DNA of 64,000 bases from Edaphobacter lichenicola (GTDB lineage: Bacteria; Acidobacteriota; Terriglobia; Terriglobales; Acidobacteriaceae): the NCBI RefSeq assembly GCF_025264645.1, contig NZ_CP073696.1, positions 5,456,001 through 5,520,000 on the forward strand. Direction: 5' to 3'. Under the pieces are notes generated by a model. It did not search any database, was not told the origin of the DNA, and saw only the letters and a list, made by a program, of their open reading frames with translations. The position numbers were made by a program, and so were the translations under genes. Shown piece after piece: positions 1-7,734 of this stretch (positions are counted from its first letter, which is position 1; each line of letters opens with the position of its first letter).

Positions 1-1
1 A

Positions 2-418
2 GTCAAGATCATCGACCGGAAGAACTTTCCCGTAACCAACATCGCAGCGGCCATCGTCACCCTCAAGCCGGGTGGATTGCGCGAACTCCACTGGCATCCC
101 AACGAGGACGAGTGGCAGTACTACGTCAAAGGAAAAGGCCGCATGACCGTCTTCTCTGCCGGCGGCCATGCACGCACCATGGACTTTGAGGAGGGCGACG
201 TAGGATACATCGAGCGTTCGGTACCGCACTACATCGAGAACACGGGGGACACCGATCTCCAGTTCCTTGAGGTCTTCCCAACTGCAACCTACGAAGACAT
301 CTCACTGGCGGAGTGGCTATCCCACACCCCTTCACGGCTGGTGAACGAACACATCGCCACCGGCGAAGAGTTCCTTCGCAAGATCCCCAAGAAGGAGATG
401 GTCATCACGCCGGAATAA
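2..418 (+). CDS. oxdC: Oxalate decarboxylase-type bicupin, C-terminal part (5' truncated by window edge)
   Basis: The reading frame is open from base 2 and has no start in the window, so the N-terminal cupin is missing. The visible 138 codons form one complete cupin barrel. It carries the first metal motif (PGG...ELHWHPNEDEW, residues HxH and E) and the second (GDVGYIERSVPHYIEN, last metal His). This arrangement and the ending fit the C-terminal half of Mn-dependent oxalate decarboxylases, which split oxalate into formate and CO2. A single-domain oxalate-oxidase-like cupin is possible but less likely. The gene is followed by a 14-bp hairpin. It reads towards ilvE on the other strand, so it has no operon partner downstream. 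Confidence 0.75.
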   Translation, partial: VKIIDRKNFPVTNIAAAIVTLKPGGLRELHWHPNEDEWQYYVKGKGRMTVFSAGGHARTMDFEEGDVGYIERSVPHYIENTGDTDLQFLEVFPTATYEDISLAEWLSHTPSRLVNEHIATGEEFLRKIPKKEMVITPE

Positions 419-433
419 GTGTTTTTGTCCTCT

Positions 434-466
434 CAGAAGTGGCAGCCCCTGTGGCTGCCACTTCTG
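434..466 (+). terminator. Hairpin after the oxalate decarboxylase gene
   Basis: A perfect 14-bp inverted repeat (arms 434-447 and 453-466, 5-nt loop) lies 15 nt after the stop codon. The T-run that should follow is short, so it may act as a 3' stabilising or bidirectional terminator hairpin. Confidence 0.6.
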
Positions 467-536
467 TTATAGACCGTGGCTCGATTTCATTTTGCTCCCT
501 GCGCCCCACAACGCAGGAAGCTCACACGCAAAAACA

Positions 537-571
537 GAAGAGGCAGCATCGAAGCTGCCTCTTCCTTTTTT
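537..571. terminator. Bidirectional rho-independent terminator between oxdC-like gene and ilvE
   Basis: An 11-bp perfect stem (537-547 with 554-564) is followed on the plus strand by six T (566-571). On the minus strand it is followed by a T-rich run (complement of 528-534). It sits between two convergent genes, 18 nt beyond the ilvE stop codon. Confidence 0.85.
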
Positions 572-588
572 GTAACCAATTTAGTTCC

Positions 589-1530
589 TTATACGCCGAC
601 TGGCTCCCCGACCTTCACATTCACCGGCGTCAACCAGTTGTGGCGATCAGGCAAAGTGCCATGCACTATGCCGAAGAACTCATCGTGCAGCGCCTTGGTG
701 ATGGGGCCCATCGTGCCGTCGCCAACCAGGATGCGGTCGACCGAGCGCAGGTGCGTCACCTCGGCAGCCGTGCCGGTGAAGAACGCCTCATCGCAGATGT
801 AGAGCATCTCGCGTGGCAGCGCCTGTTCGACAACTTCGATACCGAGCTGCTTCGCCAGCGTCAGCACCGAGCTGCGCGTAATGCCGTTGAGCACCGAGTT
901 CGCAAGTGGCGTGGTGTAAAGCACCCCTCCACGCACCAGAAACAGGTTCTCGCCCGAGCCCTCCGACAGATACCCGTTCGTATCCAGCCCGATCCCCTCG
1001 GAGTAGCCGTTGATCTCGGCCTCCATGCGAATCAGCTGCGAGTTCATGTAGTTCGCGCCAGCCTTGGCGAGTGTCGGCATCGTGTTCGGCGCAAGCCGAC
1101 TCCAGCTTGAGACGCAAACATCCGCGCCGGCCGTTCCAGGAACGTACTTGCCCCACGGATAATTAGCGATATAGACCTCGACCGGCGACTTGAGCGGGTT
1201 GACGCCAAGCTCACCATAGCCGCGAAACGCGATGGGCCGGATGTAGCACGGAGCGACGCCGTTGGCCTCAACGACATCGACAACCGCGGCCGAAAGCTGC
1301 TCTACCGTGTACGGCAAAGGCATGCGATAGATCTTGGCCGAGTCGACCAGCCGCGCCATGTGCTCGGGTAGGCGGAAGATGCTCGCCGCGTTCGGCTGCG
1401 AGTAGCAGCGAATGCCCTCGAAGACCGATGAGCCGTAGTGGACGACGTGGGACATAACGTGAATCTGCGCTTTATCCCACGGGATAAGGCTCCCGTTGTG
1501 CCAGATGTTCGTAGTGGTCTGTATGGGCAT
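589..1530 (-). CDS. ilvE: Branched-chain amino-acid aminotransferase
   Basis: The 313-residue protein is a fold-type IV PLP aminotransferase that interconverts Leu, Ile and Val with their 2-oxo acids in the cytoplasm. The PLP lysine is Lys156 in TLAKAGANYMNS, and the LSEGSGENLF signature near residue 190 binds cofactor phosphate. The N-terminal HYGSSVFEGIRCY segment is also typical. Length matches IlvE of about 300-310 residues. The start is supported by an AGGAG sequence about 8 nt upstream and by a good promoter 27 nt further up. D-amino-acid transaminase and 4-amino-4-deoxychorismate lyase share the fold but lack this full pattern. Confidence 0.93.
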   Translation of the reverse strand: MPIQTTTNIWHNGSLIPWDKAQIHVMSHVVHYGSSVFEGIRCYSQPNAASIFRLPEHMARLVDSAKIYRMPLPYTVEQLSAAVVDVVEANGVAPCYIRPIAFRGYGELGVNPLKSPVEVYIANYPWGKYVPGTAGADVCVSSWSRLAPNTMPTLAKAGANYMNSQLIRMEAEINGYSEGIGLDTNGYLSEGSGENLFLVRGGVLYTTPLANSVLNGITRSSVLTLAKQLGIEVVEQALPREMLYICDEAFFTGTAAEVTHLRSVDRILVGDGTMGPITKALHDEFFGIVHGTLPDRHNWLTPVNVKVGEPVGV

Positions 1531-1556
1531 TCGTCAGCTCCTGAGACTGAACAACC

Positions 1557-1584
1557 ATTATATCTGCTGTCCGGCATGGGACAA
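1557..1584 (-). promoter_or_regulatory. Sigma70-like promoter of ilvE
   Basis: On the minus strand a TTGTCC -35 box (1579-1584) is separated by 16 nt from a perfect TATAAT -10 box (1557-1562). The ilvE start codon is about 27 nt downstream. The region also lies just ahead of the divergent MarC gene. Confidence 0.75.
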
Positions 1585-1590
1585 TAGAGA

Positions 1591-2271
1591 GTGGTCTTCG
1601 ATCCTCATTACGCAAGTATTTCAAGGCTGGAGCACTCCGCCTACGTGCAGTTCTCTGTGCTCGCCCTGAGCTCCATCTTCTTTCTCGTCGACCCCTTCGC
1701 CGCACTCCCTACATTCCTCGCAGTCACCGCCGGAGCAGACAAGCAACGCCGCCGCAAGATGGCCTGGAAGGCATCGATCACCGCCCTGGTCGTCCTCAGC
1801 GCATTCGCGATCGCTGGCCAATACATCTTCAAAATGTTCGGCATCACCTTACCTGCCTTCGAGATCGCAGGCGGCATCATCCTCCTCCTCATCGGCCTCG
1901 ACATGCTTGAGGCCAAGCGCTCGCCCACACAGGAGTCCAGCGAAGAGACCCACGAAGCCGCCCAGAAGGAAGACGCCGGAATCGTGCCACTTGGCATCCC
2001 CATGCTGGCCGGACCCGGCTCCATCACCAGCGTCATGGTCCTCGTCGGTCAAGCGCAGAATCGCTGGCAGATGGTCGCGATCCTCGCCTCAATCTTCATC
2101 ACCGCCGCCATCTGCTACCTGGTCCTCGGCAACTCCGACCGCGTCGCCCGCGCCATGGGAGACACCGGCGTCCGCATTCTCGTCCGCATCATGGGCCTCC
2201 TCCTGGTCGCGCTCGCCGTGCAATACTTCGTCAACGGCATGGTCGACCTCGGCGTAATCACCAAGCCCTAG
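1591..2271 (+). CDS. MarC family integral membrane protein
   Basis: The 226-residue protein has about six hydrophobic segments and the MarC-family features: FFLVDPFAALPTFLAVT near the N terminus, GGIILLLIGLDML in the middle, and the VPLGIPMLAGPGSI motif near residue 132. A charged loop (residues about 108-130) separates the two halves. The family was once linked to multiple antibiotic resistance, but its transport substrate is unsettled. The GTG start at 1591 adds about 18 residues before the usual family start, so an internal GTG at 1645 is an alternative. It is divergent from ilvE. Confidence 0.85.
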   Translation: MVFDPHYASISRLEHSAYVQFSVLALSSIFFLVDPFAALPTFLAVTAGADKQRRRKMAWKASITALVVLSAFAIAGQYIFKMFGITLPAFEIAGGIILLLIGLDMLEAKRSPTQESSEETHEAAQKEDAGIVPLGIPMLAGPGSITSVMVLVGQAQNRWQMVAILASIFITAAICYLVLGNSDRVARAMGDTGVRILVRIMGLLLVALAVQYFVNGMVDLGVITKP

Positions 2272-2363
2272 GCGCCTTTGTGCGCTAATCAACATTCCGG
2301 CGTAAGCTCTCTTCATCCAGGTAACTTTTCGGCAACTTCGATGTCTAACAGCACATCCAACCT

Positions 2364-3794
2364 GTGTTCGCTATCTCTTCGCAAAGCGAGAACAACATGT
2401 CCGCAACTGTTGCCACCACAGCCACCGTCAGCTCGCTCCTTGCCCGCTTCAAGACCATCCGCCAGACCACGCGACAGCTCTGTGGTCCGCTATCACCCGA
2501 AGACATGATGGTGCAGTCGTGTAGCGAGGCGAGCCCAGTCAAATGGCACCTCGCCCACACCACCTGGTTCTTCGAGACCTTTGTTTTGCGTGAGTTCGCC
2601 GCAGGCTATCAGCCCTTTCACCCTGACTTCCGCTGGCTCTTCAATAGCTACTACAACTCCCTCGGCGACATGCCAGAGAAGAAGCTCCGCGCATCGTTCT
2701 CCCGGCCGCCGCTCGACGCAATCCTCAGCTACCGCTCGCAAGTCGACGTCGCGATGATCGCCCTCATGCAGCATCCTCTCGAAGACGAAGCCGCCCGCCG
2801 TATCGCTCTCGGCCTCGAGCACGAGCAGCAGCATCAGGAGCTCATCGCCACCGACGTCAAGCACGCCCTCTTCACCAACCCCCTCCACCCGGCCTACCTC
2901 GAAGCCGCACCGCAGAAGACCGAAGCCATCGCGCCGCCACTCGGCTGGATCGACTTCTCCCCCGGCCTCACCGACATCGGCCTCACCCTCGACCCCGCAT
3001 CCACCGACACCTTCGCCTTCGACAACGAGACCCCGCGTCACCCCGTCTTCGTCGCGCCCTACCGCCTCGCCACGCGCCTTATCACCTGCGCCGAGTACCT
3101 CGCCTTCATCGACCAGAACGGCTACAACCGCCCCGAGCTCTGGCTCTCCGAGGGATGGACCACCATGCGCGCCGAAGGCTGGCAGGCCCCGCTCTACTGG
3201 CAGCGCGACAACACCACCAACTCGGGCTGGTGCATCTACACCATGCATGGCTTCCGCTCGCTCGACGACCTCAGCGAAACTCCCGTCTGCCATCTCAGCT
3301 TCTTCGAGGCCGACGCCTACGCCCGCTGGGCCGGCCATCGTCTCCCCACCGAGTTCGAGTGGGAACACGCCGCCAATCACCTCGGCCTCCTTCGCAAAGA
3401 GGTAGACTCGCAACCCGCACTCCTCACCTATCCGCTACCAGGCAGCGAGCCGGACACATCGCAGAACACCGAGACACCAGCCACCACAGCGAACCTGCTC
3501 GAGACCGGCAAGCTCCATCCCACACCGGCCTCCGCGCTCTCCGGCCTCCAGCAGATCTTCGGCGATGTATGGGAGTGGACCGCCAGCGGCTACACCGGAT
3601 ACCCGGGCTACAAGCCGCTCCCCGGCGCCCTCGGCGAGTACAACGGCAAGTTCATGTCGTCGCAAGTCGTCCTTCGCGGAGGGTCCTGCGTCACGCCAGC
3701 AACCCACATCCGCTCCACCTATCGCAACTTCTTCTCACCCGCCACGCGCTGGCAGTTCTCCGGCCTCCGCCTTGCTCAAGACGCCACAAAATAA
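2364..3794 (+). CDS. egtB: Ergothioneine biosynthesis sulfoxide synthase EgtB
   Basis: EgtB is the non-haem iron enzyme that joins hercynine (N-trimethyl-histidine) to a cysteine or gamma-glutamylcysteine thiol using O2. The N-terminal DinB-like four-helix domain (about residues 22-180) shows the iron-ligand histidine region WHLAHTTWFFE and HEQQH (His153 and His157). The C-terminal formylglycine-generating-enzyme-like domain (about 195-470) ends in the typical RGGSCVTP...RSTYRNFF...GLRLA stretch. Length (476) is slightly above the usual 430-450. The ATG at 2397 (residue 12) is an equally good start. egtD lies 1.95 kb downstream in the same direction. Confidence 0.92.
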   Translation: MFAISSQSENNMSATVATTATVSSLLARFKTIRQTTRQLCGPLSPEDMMVQSCSEASPVKWHLAHTTWFFETFVLREFAAGYQPFHPDFRWLFNSYYNSLGDMPEKKLRASFSRPPLDAILSYRSQVDVAMIALMQHPLEDEAARRIALGLEHEQQHQELIATDVKHALFTNPLHPAYLEAAPQKTEAIAPPLGWIDFSPGLTDIGLTLDPASTDTFAFDNETPRHPVFVAPYRLATRLITCAEYLAFIDQNGYNRPELWLSEGWTTMRAEGWQAPLYWQRDNTTNSGWCIYTMHGFRSLDDLSETPVCHLSFFEADAYARWAGHRLPTEFEWEHAANHLGLLRKEVDSQPALLTYPLPGSEPDTSQNTETPATTANLLETGKLHPTPASALSGLQQIFGDVWEWTASGYTGYPGYKPLPGALGEYNGKFMSSQVVLRGGSCVTPATHIRSTYRNFFSPATRWQFSGLRLAQDATK

Positions 3795-3847
3795 GCGATC
3801 GTGAACGCGCAATGCGGTTGCAGTAGAGTCGGTCTCCATTTTTGTTT

Positions 3848-3875
3848 GTCATTCCCGAAGGGAATCTGCGTTTGC
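3848..3875 (+). repeat. GTCAT-hairpin-CTGC dispersed repeat, copy 1
   Basis: The unit starts GTC, then a perfect ATTCCC-GAA-GGGAAT hairpin, then CTGCGTTTGC. It lies between the convergent ends of egtB and the Nif3-like gene. The same core recurs at 31880 and 44320, with variants elsewhere in the window. Confidence 0.8.
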
Positions 3876-3916
3876 GTTTTTACATTGCAGGGAAACTGCC
3901 ACATCGAAGGCGCAAG

Positions 3917-4801
3917 CTACTTCCTCTCCACCGGCCCATGCTCAGGATTCCAGAGTGGCTGACCCGCCTCAATGTGATCCACCCTCACTGCCGGAAATAG
4001 CTCACGCAGCTCCTTCGCGCAGCGCTCCATCCCCGGCTCTTCGGACACCTCATGACCCAGCAGAATTAGCGCCTTGTGTCTCCCCTGAGCCACTGCATCG
4101 CGAACATACTCCACCGTCTCCCACTCACTGGCCTCCCCTGCAATCAGCACGTCAACATCCGGCTGCCGCAGCGCAAACACCTGCTTCTCCAGCCCCGAAG
4201 CTCCCGGAAGAATCGCAACATGCGTAATCGACAACTTCGGATCGCCCTCAATCCGGAGCGTCTGAATATGTAACTGCGCTTGTAGCTTTTTCGCAAGCGA
4301 CTCCAGCGTAATCTGCGGAATCGTCACGAAGTACTGACCTCGTGGCCCCGCCGGATGCGGATACTCTTGCCAACCCAGCGCCTCGTACACGCCCTTCAGG
4401 ATGTGATCGGTCGTGTCTGCATGAATCTCATCGTGCAGCCGAAACACCACAAGATGGTGCTCCTTGATAAACGCTAACTTCTCCTGATAGACCGGGTCAT
4501 CCGTAAAAAACTTCGTATCGTCCAGATGGTTATAGAACGTAGGCTCGTGCGTGATGATCAGGTTGTTGCCTCGCTTCACCGACTCGCGCAAAACATCCAT
4601 CGTGTCCAGAAACGTCGTCGTGATCCCGGTCACAACCGTATCGGGATCGCCAACCTTGATCGTATCCACCGTATTCGGCGGAGGCGCTGCAGCATAGCGA
4701 TGCTGTATCTGTGCAATGGCATCCCCCGCGCGAAGCGTTTGTGCGAACGACGGTATCGAAAGAAGCAGAAGAAAGATCGGAACAATTCGCTGAGTCATCA
4801 T
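3917..4801 (-). CDS. Exported Nif3-like dinuclear metal centre protein
   Basis: The body of this 294-residue protein resembles the Nif3/DUF34 (YbgI) family, which forms toroidal hexamers with two metal ions per active site. The visible ligand-type motifs are LIITHEPTFYNH (His85), RLHDEIHAD (His123, Asp124, His127) and GHEVSEEPG near residue 250. Unlike ordinary cytoplasmic Nif3, it begins with a clear signal peptide (residues 1-20, ending SFA before QT). It would therefore act in the periplasm. Substrate is unknown; a secreted metal-dependent hydrolase is an inference. It stands alone between egtB and a DUF4136 gene. Confidence 0.75.
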   Translation of the reverse strand: MMTQRIVPIFLLLLSIPSFAQTLRAGDAIAQIQHRYAAAPPPNTVDTIKVGDPDTVVTGITTTFLDTMDVLRESVKRGNNLIITHEPTFYNHLDDTKFFTDDPVYQEKLAFIKEHHLVVFRLHDEIHADTTDHILKGVYEALGWQEYPHPAGPRGQYFVTIPQITLESLAKKLQAQLHIQTLRIEGDPKLSITHVAILPGASGLEKQVFALRQPDVDVLIAGEASEWETVEYVRDAVAQGRHKALILLGHEVSEEPGMERCAKELRELFPAVRVDHIEAGQPLWNPEHGPVERK

Positions 4802-4885
4802 GGCCTATGTGCACGACTGAAGTTGCGAGTCGAAGATGGGCTCGCCCGACCATTCTACGGTCACACTCATCTGTCGCAAACGCGA

Positions 4886-4919
4886 ACGCCCCTCAGCTTA
4901 TGAGCAAGCTGAGGGGCGT
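4886..4919 (-). terminator. Terminator of the DUF4136 gene
   Basis: A 14-bp perfect inverted repeat (4886-4899 with 4906-4919) lies 25 nt beyond the stop codon of the minus-strand DUF4136 gene. No long T-run follows, so strength is uncertain. Confidence 0.6.
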
Positions 4920-4944
4920 CCTAAGAAAGCTCGAACAGCCAGGC

Positions 4945-5526
4945 CTACTTGCCCGGCTTCGGCGGGAAGCCTTTAAACATCTTCCCAATATCCCCATCGA
5001 GCGACTTCGTGTTTTTAGCTGCGTTGGTCGAGAGATCGGCAGTGGCCAGCCCTCTCCACAGCAGCTTCTTGGTGCTGCCGTCGAACAGGTCGATCACCAG
5101 ATTGGAGACAGGCTGATTGGTCGTGGTCGTCGTAGCCTCTCCGACTCCGGAGCCCCAGCCTCCGCCCCAACCCCATCCGCCCCATCCCCAGCCCGCGCCC
5201 CAACCTGTGCCCCAGCCGCCGCCCAGATTGTCATACATGGTCTGGGTCTCTTGCTGGTTATGCAGGTTATCCGAAGCAAAGATGGTGACAGAACCGCCGG
5301 AGGGCACCATCTGCCAGCCCTTCGCCTGCAACTGCGAGTTGACGGCCTGTTGAATGCGCCCGACGTAGAAGGGGTCAGCCGTCTTGACCTGCCCCCATGA
5401 GTAGGTGTGGTACTGGCTGAAGTTCGCCTGGTGGTCGTAGTCGGTCCTCACATTATCGCCAAACGCGACAACCGAAGACCCCAGTAAAAGTGCTCCTGCA
5501 AGAACAAGTTGCAAACTTCGTCTCAT
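4945..5526 (-). CDS. DUF4136 domain envelope protein with Trp/Gly-rich insert
   Basis: The 193-residue protein starts with a signal peptide (hydrophobic residues 5-22). Next comes the DUF4136 pattern: NVRTDYDHQANFSQYHTYSW, a conserved early strand and helix pair, and a C-terminal LVIDLFDGSTKKLLWRGLA strand with an ILxxFPPKP-like end. Residues about 102-128 are a low-complexity stretch of Trp and Gly interrupting the domain. DUF4136 proteins are predicted outer-membrane or periplasmic proteins, often lipoproteins. No lipobox cysteine is visible here. A GGAGAG ribosome binding site precedes the ATG. Function is unknown. Confidence 0.85.
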   Translation of the reverse strand: MRRSLQLVLAGALLLGSSVVAFGDNVRTDYDHQANFSQYHTYSWGQVKTADPFYVGRIQQAVNSQLQAKGWQMVPSGGSVTIFASDNLHNQQETQTMYDNLGGGWGTGWGAGWGWGGWGWGGGWGSGVGEATTTTTNQPVSNLVIDLFDGSTKKLLWRGLATADLSTNAAKNTKSLDGDIGKMFKGFPPKPGK

Positions 5527-5747
5527 GTGCTCTCCGTCTTCCTTGGAGCCGCGTCCAAAGTGATTTCGCTGAATGTGCGGCTTGGCGTCGATCCCGCGAA
5601 AAAGTATCCATCCGCATTACGCTGAAATCAAGTCAATTTCGAAGCGCAAAAGATTTTGCGAAGAATAAAAGGCAAAAGCGATTCTGGATGCATCAAACTC
5701 ACACAAAGCGGTCGAGATCCAGCCACAGGCACGCCCTCCGCTAAGTC

Positions 5748-6803
5748 ATGCAGCCAAAAGGACACGACGTGCCATCAACTACCTTCGCGCCAGAATCGAC
5801 TCCGATCAGCACTATCGAAGCCATCGCACACGAAGCTCGCGTAGGCCTCTCCGCAACCCCCAAAACCCTCTCCCCCTGGCTCTTTTACGATGAAGCAGGC
5901 TCCCGTCTCTTTGAAGAGATCACCGAGCTGCCTGAGTACTACCTCACCCGAACCGAGCGCAGCATCTTTGCCGCCCACGCCGGCGACATCCTTCAGGAAG
6001 CCGCCCGCAACCAGGGCCCGGCAGGCAAGCTCACCCTCATCGAACTTGGAGCAGGCACCGCAACCAAGACCGGAATCCTCCTCGCCGCTGCAGTCCGTCA
6101 GCAGGGAAGCGTCGTCTATCAGCCTGTCGATGTCTCAGAGACCGCGCTCGCTGAGGCTACCGACAACATCCTCAGCAGCATCCCCGGCGTCACCGTCCGC
6201 GTTCAGGTAGCTGATTACACCCGCGAGGCCCTCCCCCTCAATCGCCTCGCCAACACCCGCACCCTGGCGCTCTACATCGGTTCCAGCATCGGCAACTTCG
6301 CCCCCGAGGACGCAAGAGATGTCCTCCGCAACCTGCGCGCTCAGCTTCTCCCCGGCGACACCCTGCTTCTCGGCACCGATCTCGCACCCAGCGGCGGCCC
6401 CAACACCAATAAGACCGTTGCCACGCTGCTCGCCGCCTACGACGACGCAGCTGGAACCACCGCTGCCTTCAACCTCAACGTCCTCACCCGCCTCAACCGC
6501 GACCTCGGCACAGACTTCGACGTCGAAAACTTCCGCCACCGTGCGTGCTGGAATCCCACCCAGTCCCGCATCGAGATGCACCTCGAATCCCTCGCCGCCC
6601 AGCGCATCCACATCCCCGCAAACAGCTCTGGCCCCGCACTAACAATCGACTTCACCCAGGGCGAAAGCATTCACACCGAAAACAGTTACAAATTCACCAC
6701 CAGCGCTGTGGAAGCCCTGCTCGCATCCGCAAACTTCAAGACCACAAAATCCTGGCAAGACCCCCAACACCTCTTCGCCGTCACTCTGGCCACCGCCATC
6801 TAG
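5748..6803 (+). CDS. egtD: L-histidine N-alpha-methyltransferase EgtD
   Basis: EgtD trimethylates the alpha-amino group of histidine to hercynine with three SAM molecules, the first step of ergothioneine synthesis. The 351-residue protein has the family features LSPWLFYDEAGSRLFEEITELPEYYLTRTE (read in two blocks, about residues 40-70), the SAM-binding LIELGAGTATKT near 99-110, and the IGSSIGNF motif near 178. The ending with ...HTENSYKFTTSAVEAL and LFAVTLA is typical. Together with egtB this gives the two-gene core pathway. egtA, egtC and egtE are not in the window. No clear Shine-Dalgarno sequence precedes the ATG. Confidence 0.93.
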   Translation: MQPKGHDVPSTTFAPESTPISTIEAIAHEARVGLSATPKTLSPWLFYDEAGSRLFEEITELPEYYLTRTERSIFAAHAGDILQEAARNQGPAGKLTLIELGAGTATKTGILLAAAVRQQGSVVYQPVDVSETALAEATDNILSSIPGVTVRVQVADYTREALPLNRLANTRTLALYIGSSIGNFAPEDARDVLRNLRAQLLPGDTLLLGTDLAPSGGPNTNKTVATLLAAYDDAAGTTAAFNLNVLTRLNRDLGTDFDVENFRHRACWNPTQSRIEMHLESLAAQRIHIPANSSGPALTIDFTQGESIHTENSYKFTTSAVEALLASANFKTTKSWQDPQHLFAVTLATAI

Positions 6804-6825
6804 GTTTGGCCATTACTGACATGTC

Positions 6826-6867
6826 GTCATCCTGAGCGCAGCGAAGGATCCCTGTCTTCGCTTTTGC
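6826..6867 (+). repeat. GTCAT...GGATCC dispersed repeat variant
   Basis: The unit reads GTCATCCT, then GAGCGCAGCGA, then AGGATCCCTG and a pyrimidine/TTTTGC tail. The ATCCT and AGGAT arms can pair. A near-identical copy is at 40821-40857. It sits in the 324-nt gap between the convergent egtD and moaC genes. Confidence 0.75.
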
Positions 6868-6956
6868 TATTGAATGTTTCCCCACACCACCACAACCGAG
6901 AGATTCACACCCTCACCATGAATCGCGAGGCGGAAAGACATTGGCCGACCTCAAGC

Positions 6957-7127
6957 CACCCCAGAAAATAAATCTCAAAAAGTTGGCGTATTCTTCAGCG
7001 CCGAAAAAGTGTCCGTCAAAACACCACAATCACCACACATCCCACCACAAATTGACCATCAAAACACCACATTTTCGCACCCGTTTTTGCCAAAACCCCC
7101 AGCAAAAACCACAAATCGCCCTCCAAA
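6957..7127 (-). repeat. CACCACA-heptamer tail element directly after moaC, copy 1
   Basis: This AT/C-rich, G-poor stretch (plus-strand view) begins immediately at the moaC stop. It holds four CACCACA heptamers (7022, 7031, 7043, 7065), the motif GCCAAAACCCCCAGCAAAAA near 7089, and a CACCCCAG...AAAATAAATC segment at its far end. The same order of elements is seen at 41170-41364 after another minus-strand gene. On the transcript strand it is rich in TGTGGTG. No protein is supported here. Confidence 0.55.
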
Positions 7128-7688
7128 TTAATTTCCGCGCAAATACTCCCCGCTCTTACCTCCACTCTTACGCATCAACACCACCTCCCGAATCCGAATC
7201 CCCTTATCCAGCGCCTTGGTCATGTCATACACCGTCAGCGCCGCAATCGACGCCGCCACCATAGCCTCCATCTCCACACCCGTCCCGGCCACCGTCGCCG
7301 CCGTGGCCTCAATCGCCACGCCACCCTCCACAACCTGCGCCCGCACATCCACGAAGCTCAGCGCCAGCTGGTGACACATCGGAATCAACTCCGAAGTCTT
7401 CTTCGCCGCCTGAATCCCCGCGAACCGCGCCACCTCCAGCGGATTCCCCTTCGGATTCTGCGGCAGCGCTCGAAGCACCTCATCCGAAAGCTCGATAAAC
7501 GCCGCCGCCACGGCCTCTCGACGCGTCGCAGCTTTCTCGCTCACATCCACCATGTGGGCCTCACCCGCCTGGTCGTAGTGCGAAAGACGCACCGGCACCG
7601 TGTTCTTCGGCGGGAAATCCGCATCGTTCCCCAAAGGTTCGGGATCGTCGTCCATCAACTGTTCGGAGGTATAGTCCACATCATCCAT
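7128..7688 (-). CDS. moaC: Cyclic pyranopterin monophosphate synthase MoaC
   Basis: MoaC converts the GTP-derived 3',8-cyclo intermediate to cyclic pyranopterin monophosphate in molybdenum cofactor synthesis. The protein has the family blocks MVDVSEKAATRREAVA, GIQAAKKTSELIPMCHQL (with the active-site Lys and His region), and GVEMEAMVAASIAALTVYDMTKALDKG. Length 186 exceeds the usual 160 because of an acidic N-terminal stretch (residues 1-30). A later start is possible, but no better ATG is seen before the conserved part. It lies 46 nt downstream of moeA and probably shares its transcript. Confidence 0.95.
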   Translation of the reverse strand: MDDVDYTSEQLMDDDPEPLGNDADFPPKNTVPVRLSHYDQAGEAHMVDVSEKAATRREAVAAAFIELSDEVLRALPQNPKGNPLEVARFAGIQAAKKTSELIPMCHQLALSFVDVRAQVVEGGVAIEATAATVAGTGVEMEAMVAASIAALTVYDMTKALDKGIRIREVVLMRKSGGKSGEYLRGN

Positions 7689-7734
7689 CCCACAAGCCTA
7701 CCGCAGCCACTCCAAACTATGTAACAACCCCGAG

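Noticed and set aside
313..1110. 265-codon plus-strand frame covering the gap and part of ilvE
   Set aside because: It spans two terminators and runs antisense to ilvE; composition is Arg/His/Gln-rich.
2493..3413. 306-codon minus-strand frame over egtB, rich in Gly, Val and Glu
   Set aside because: Typical reverse-complement artefact of a GC-rich gene; egtB has its catalytic residues.
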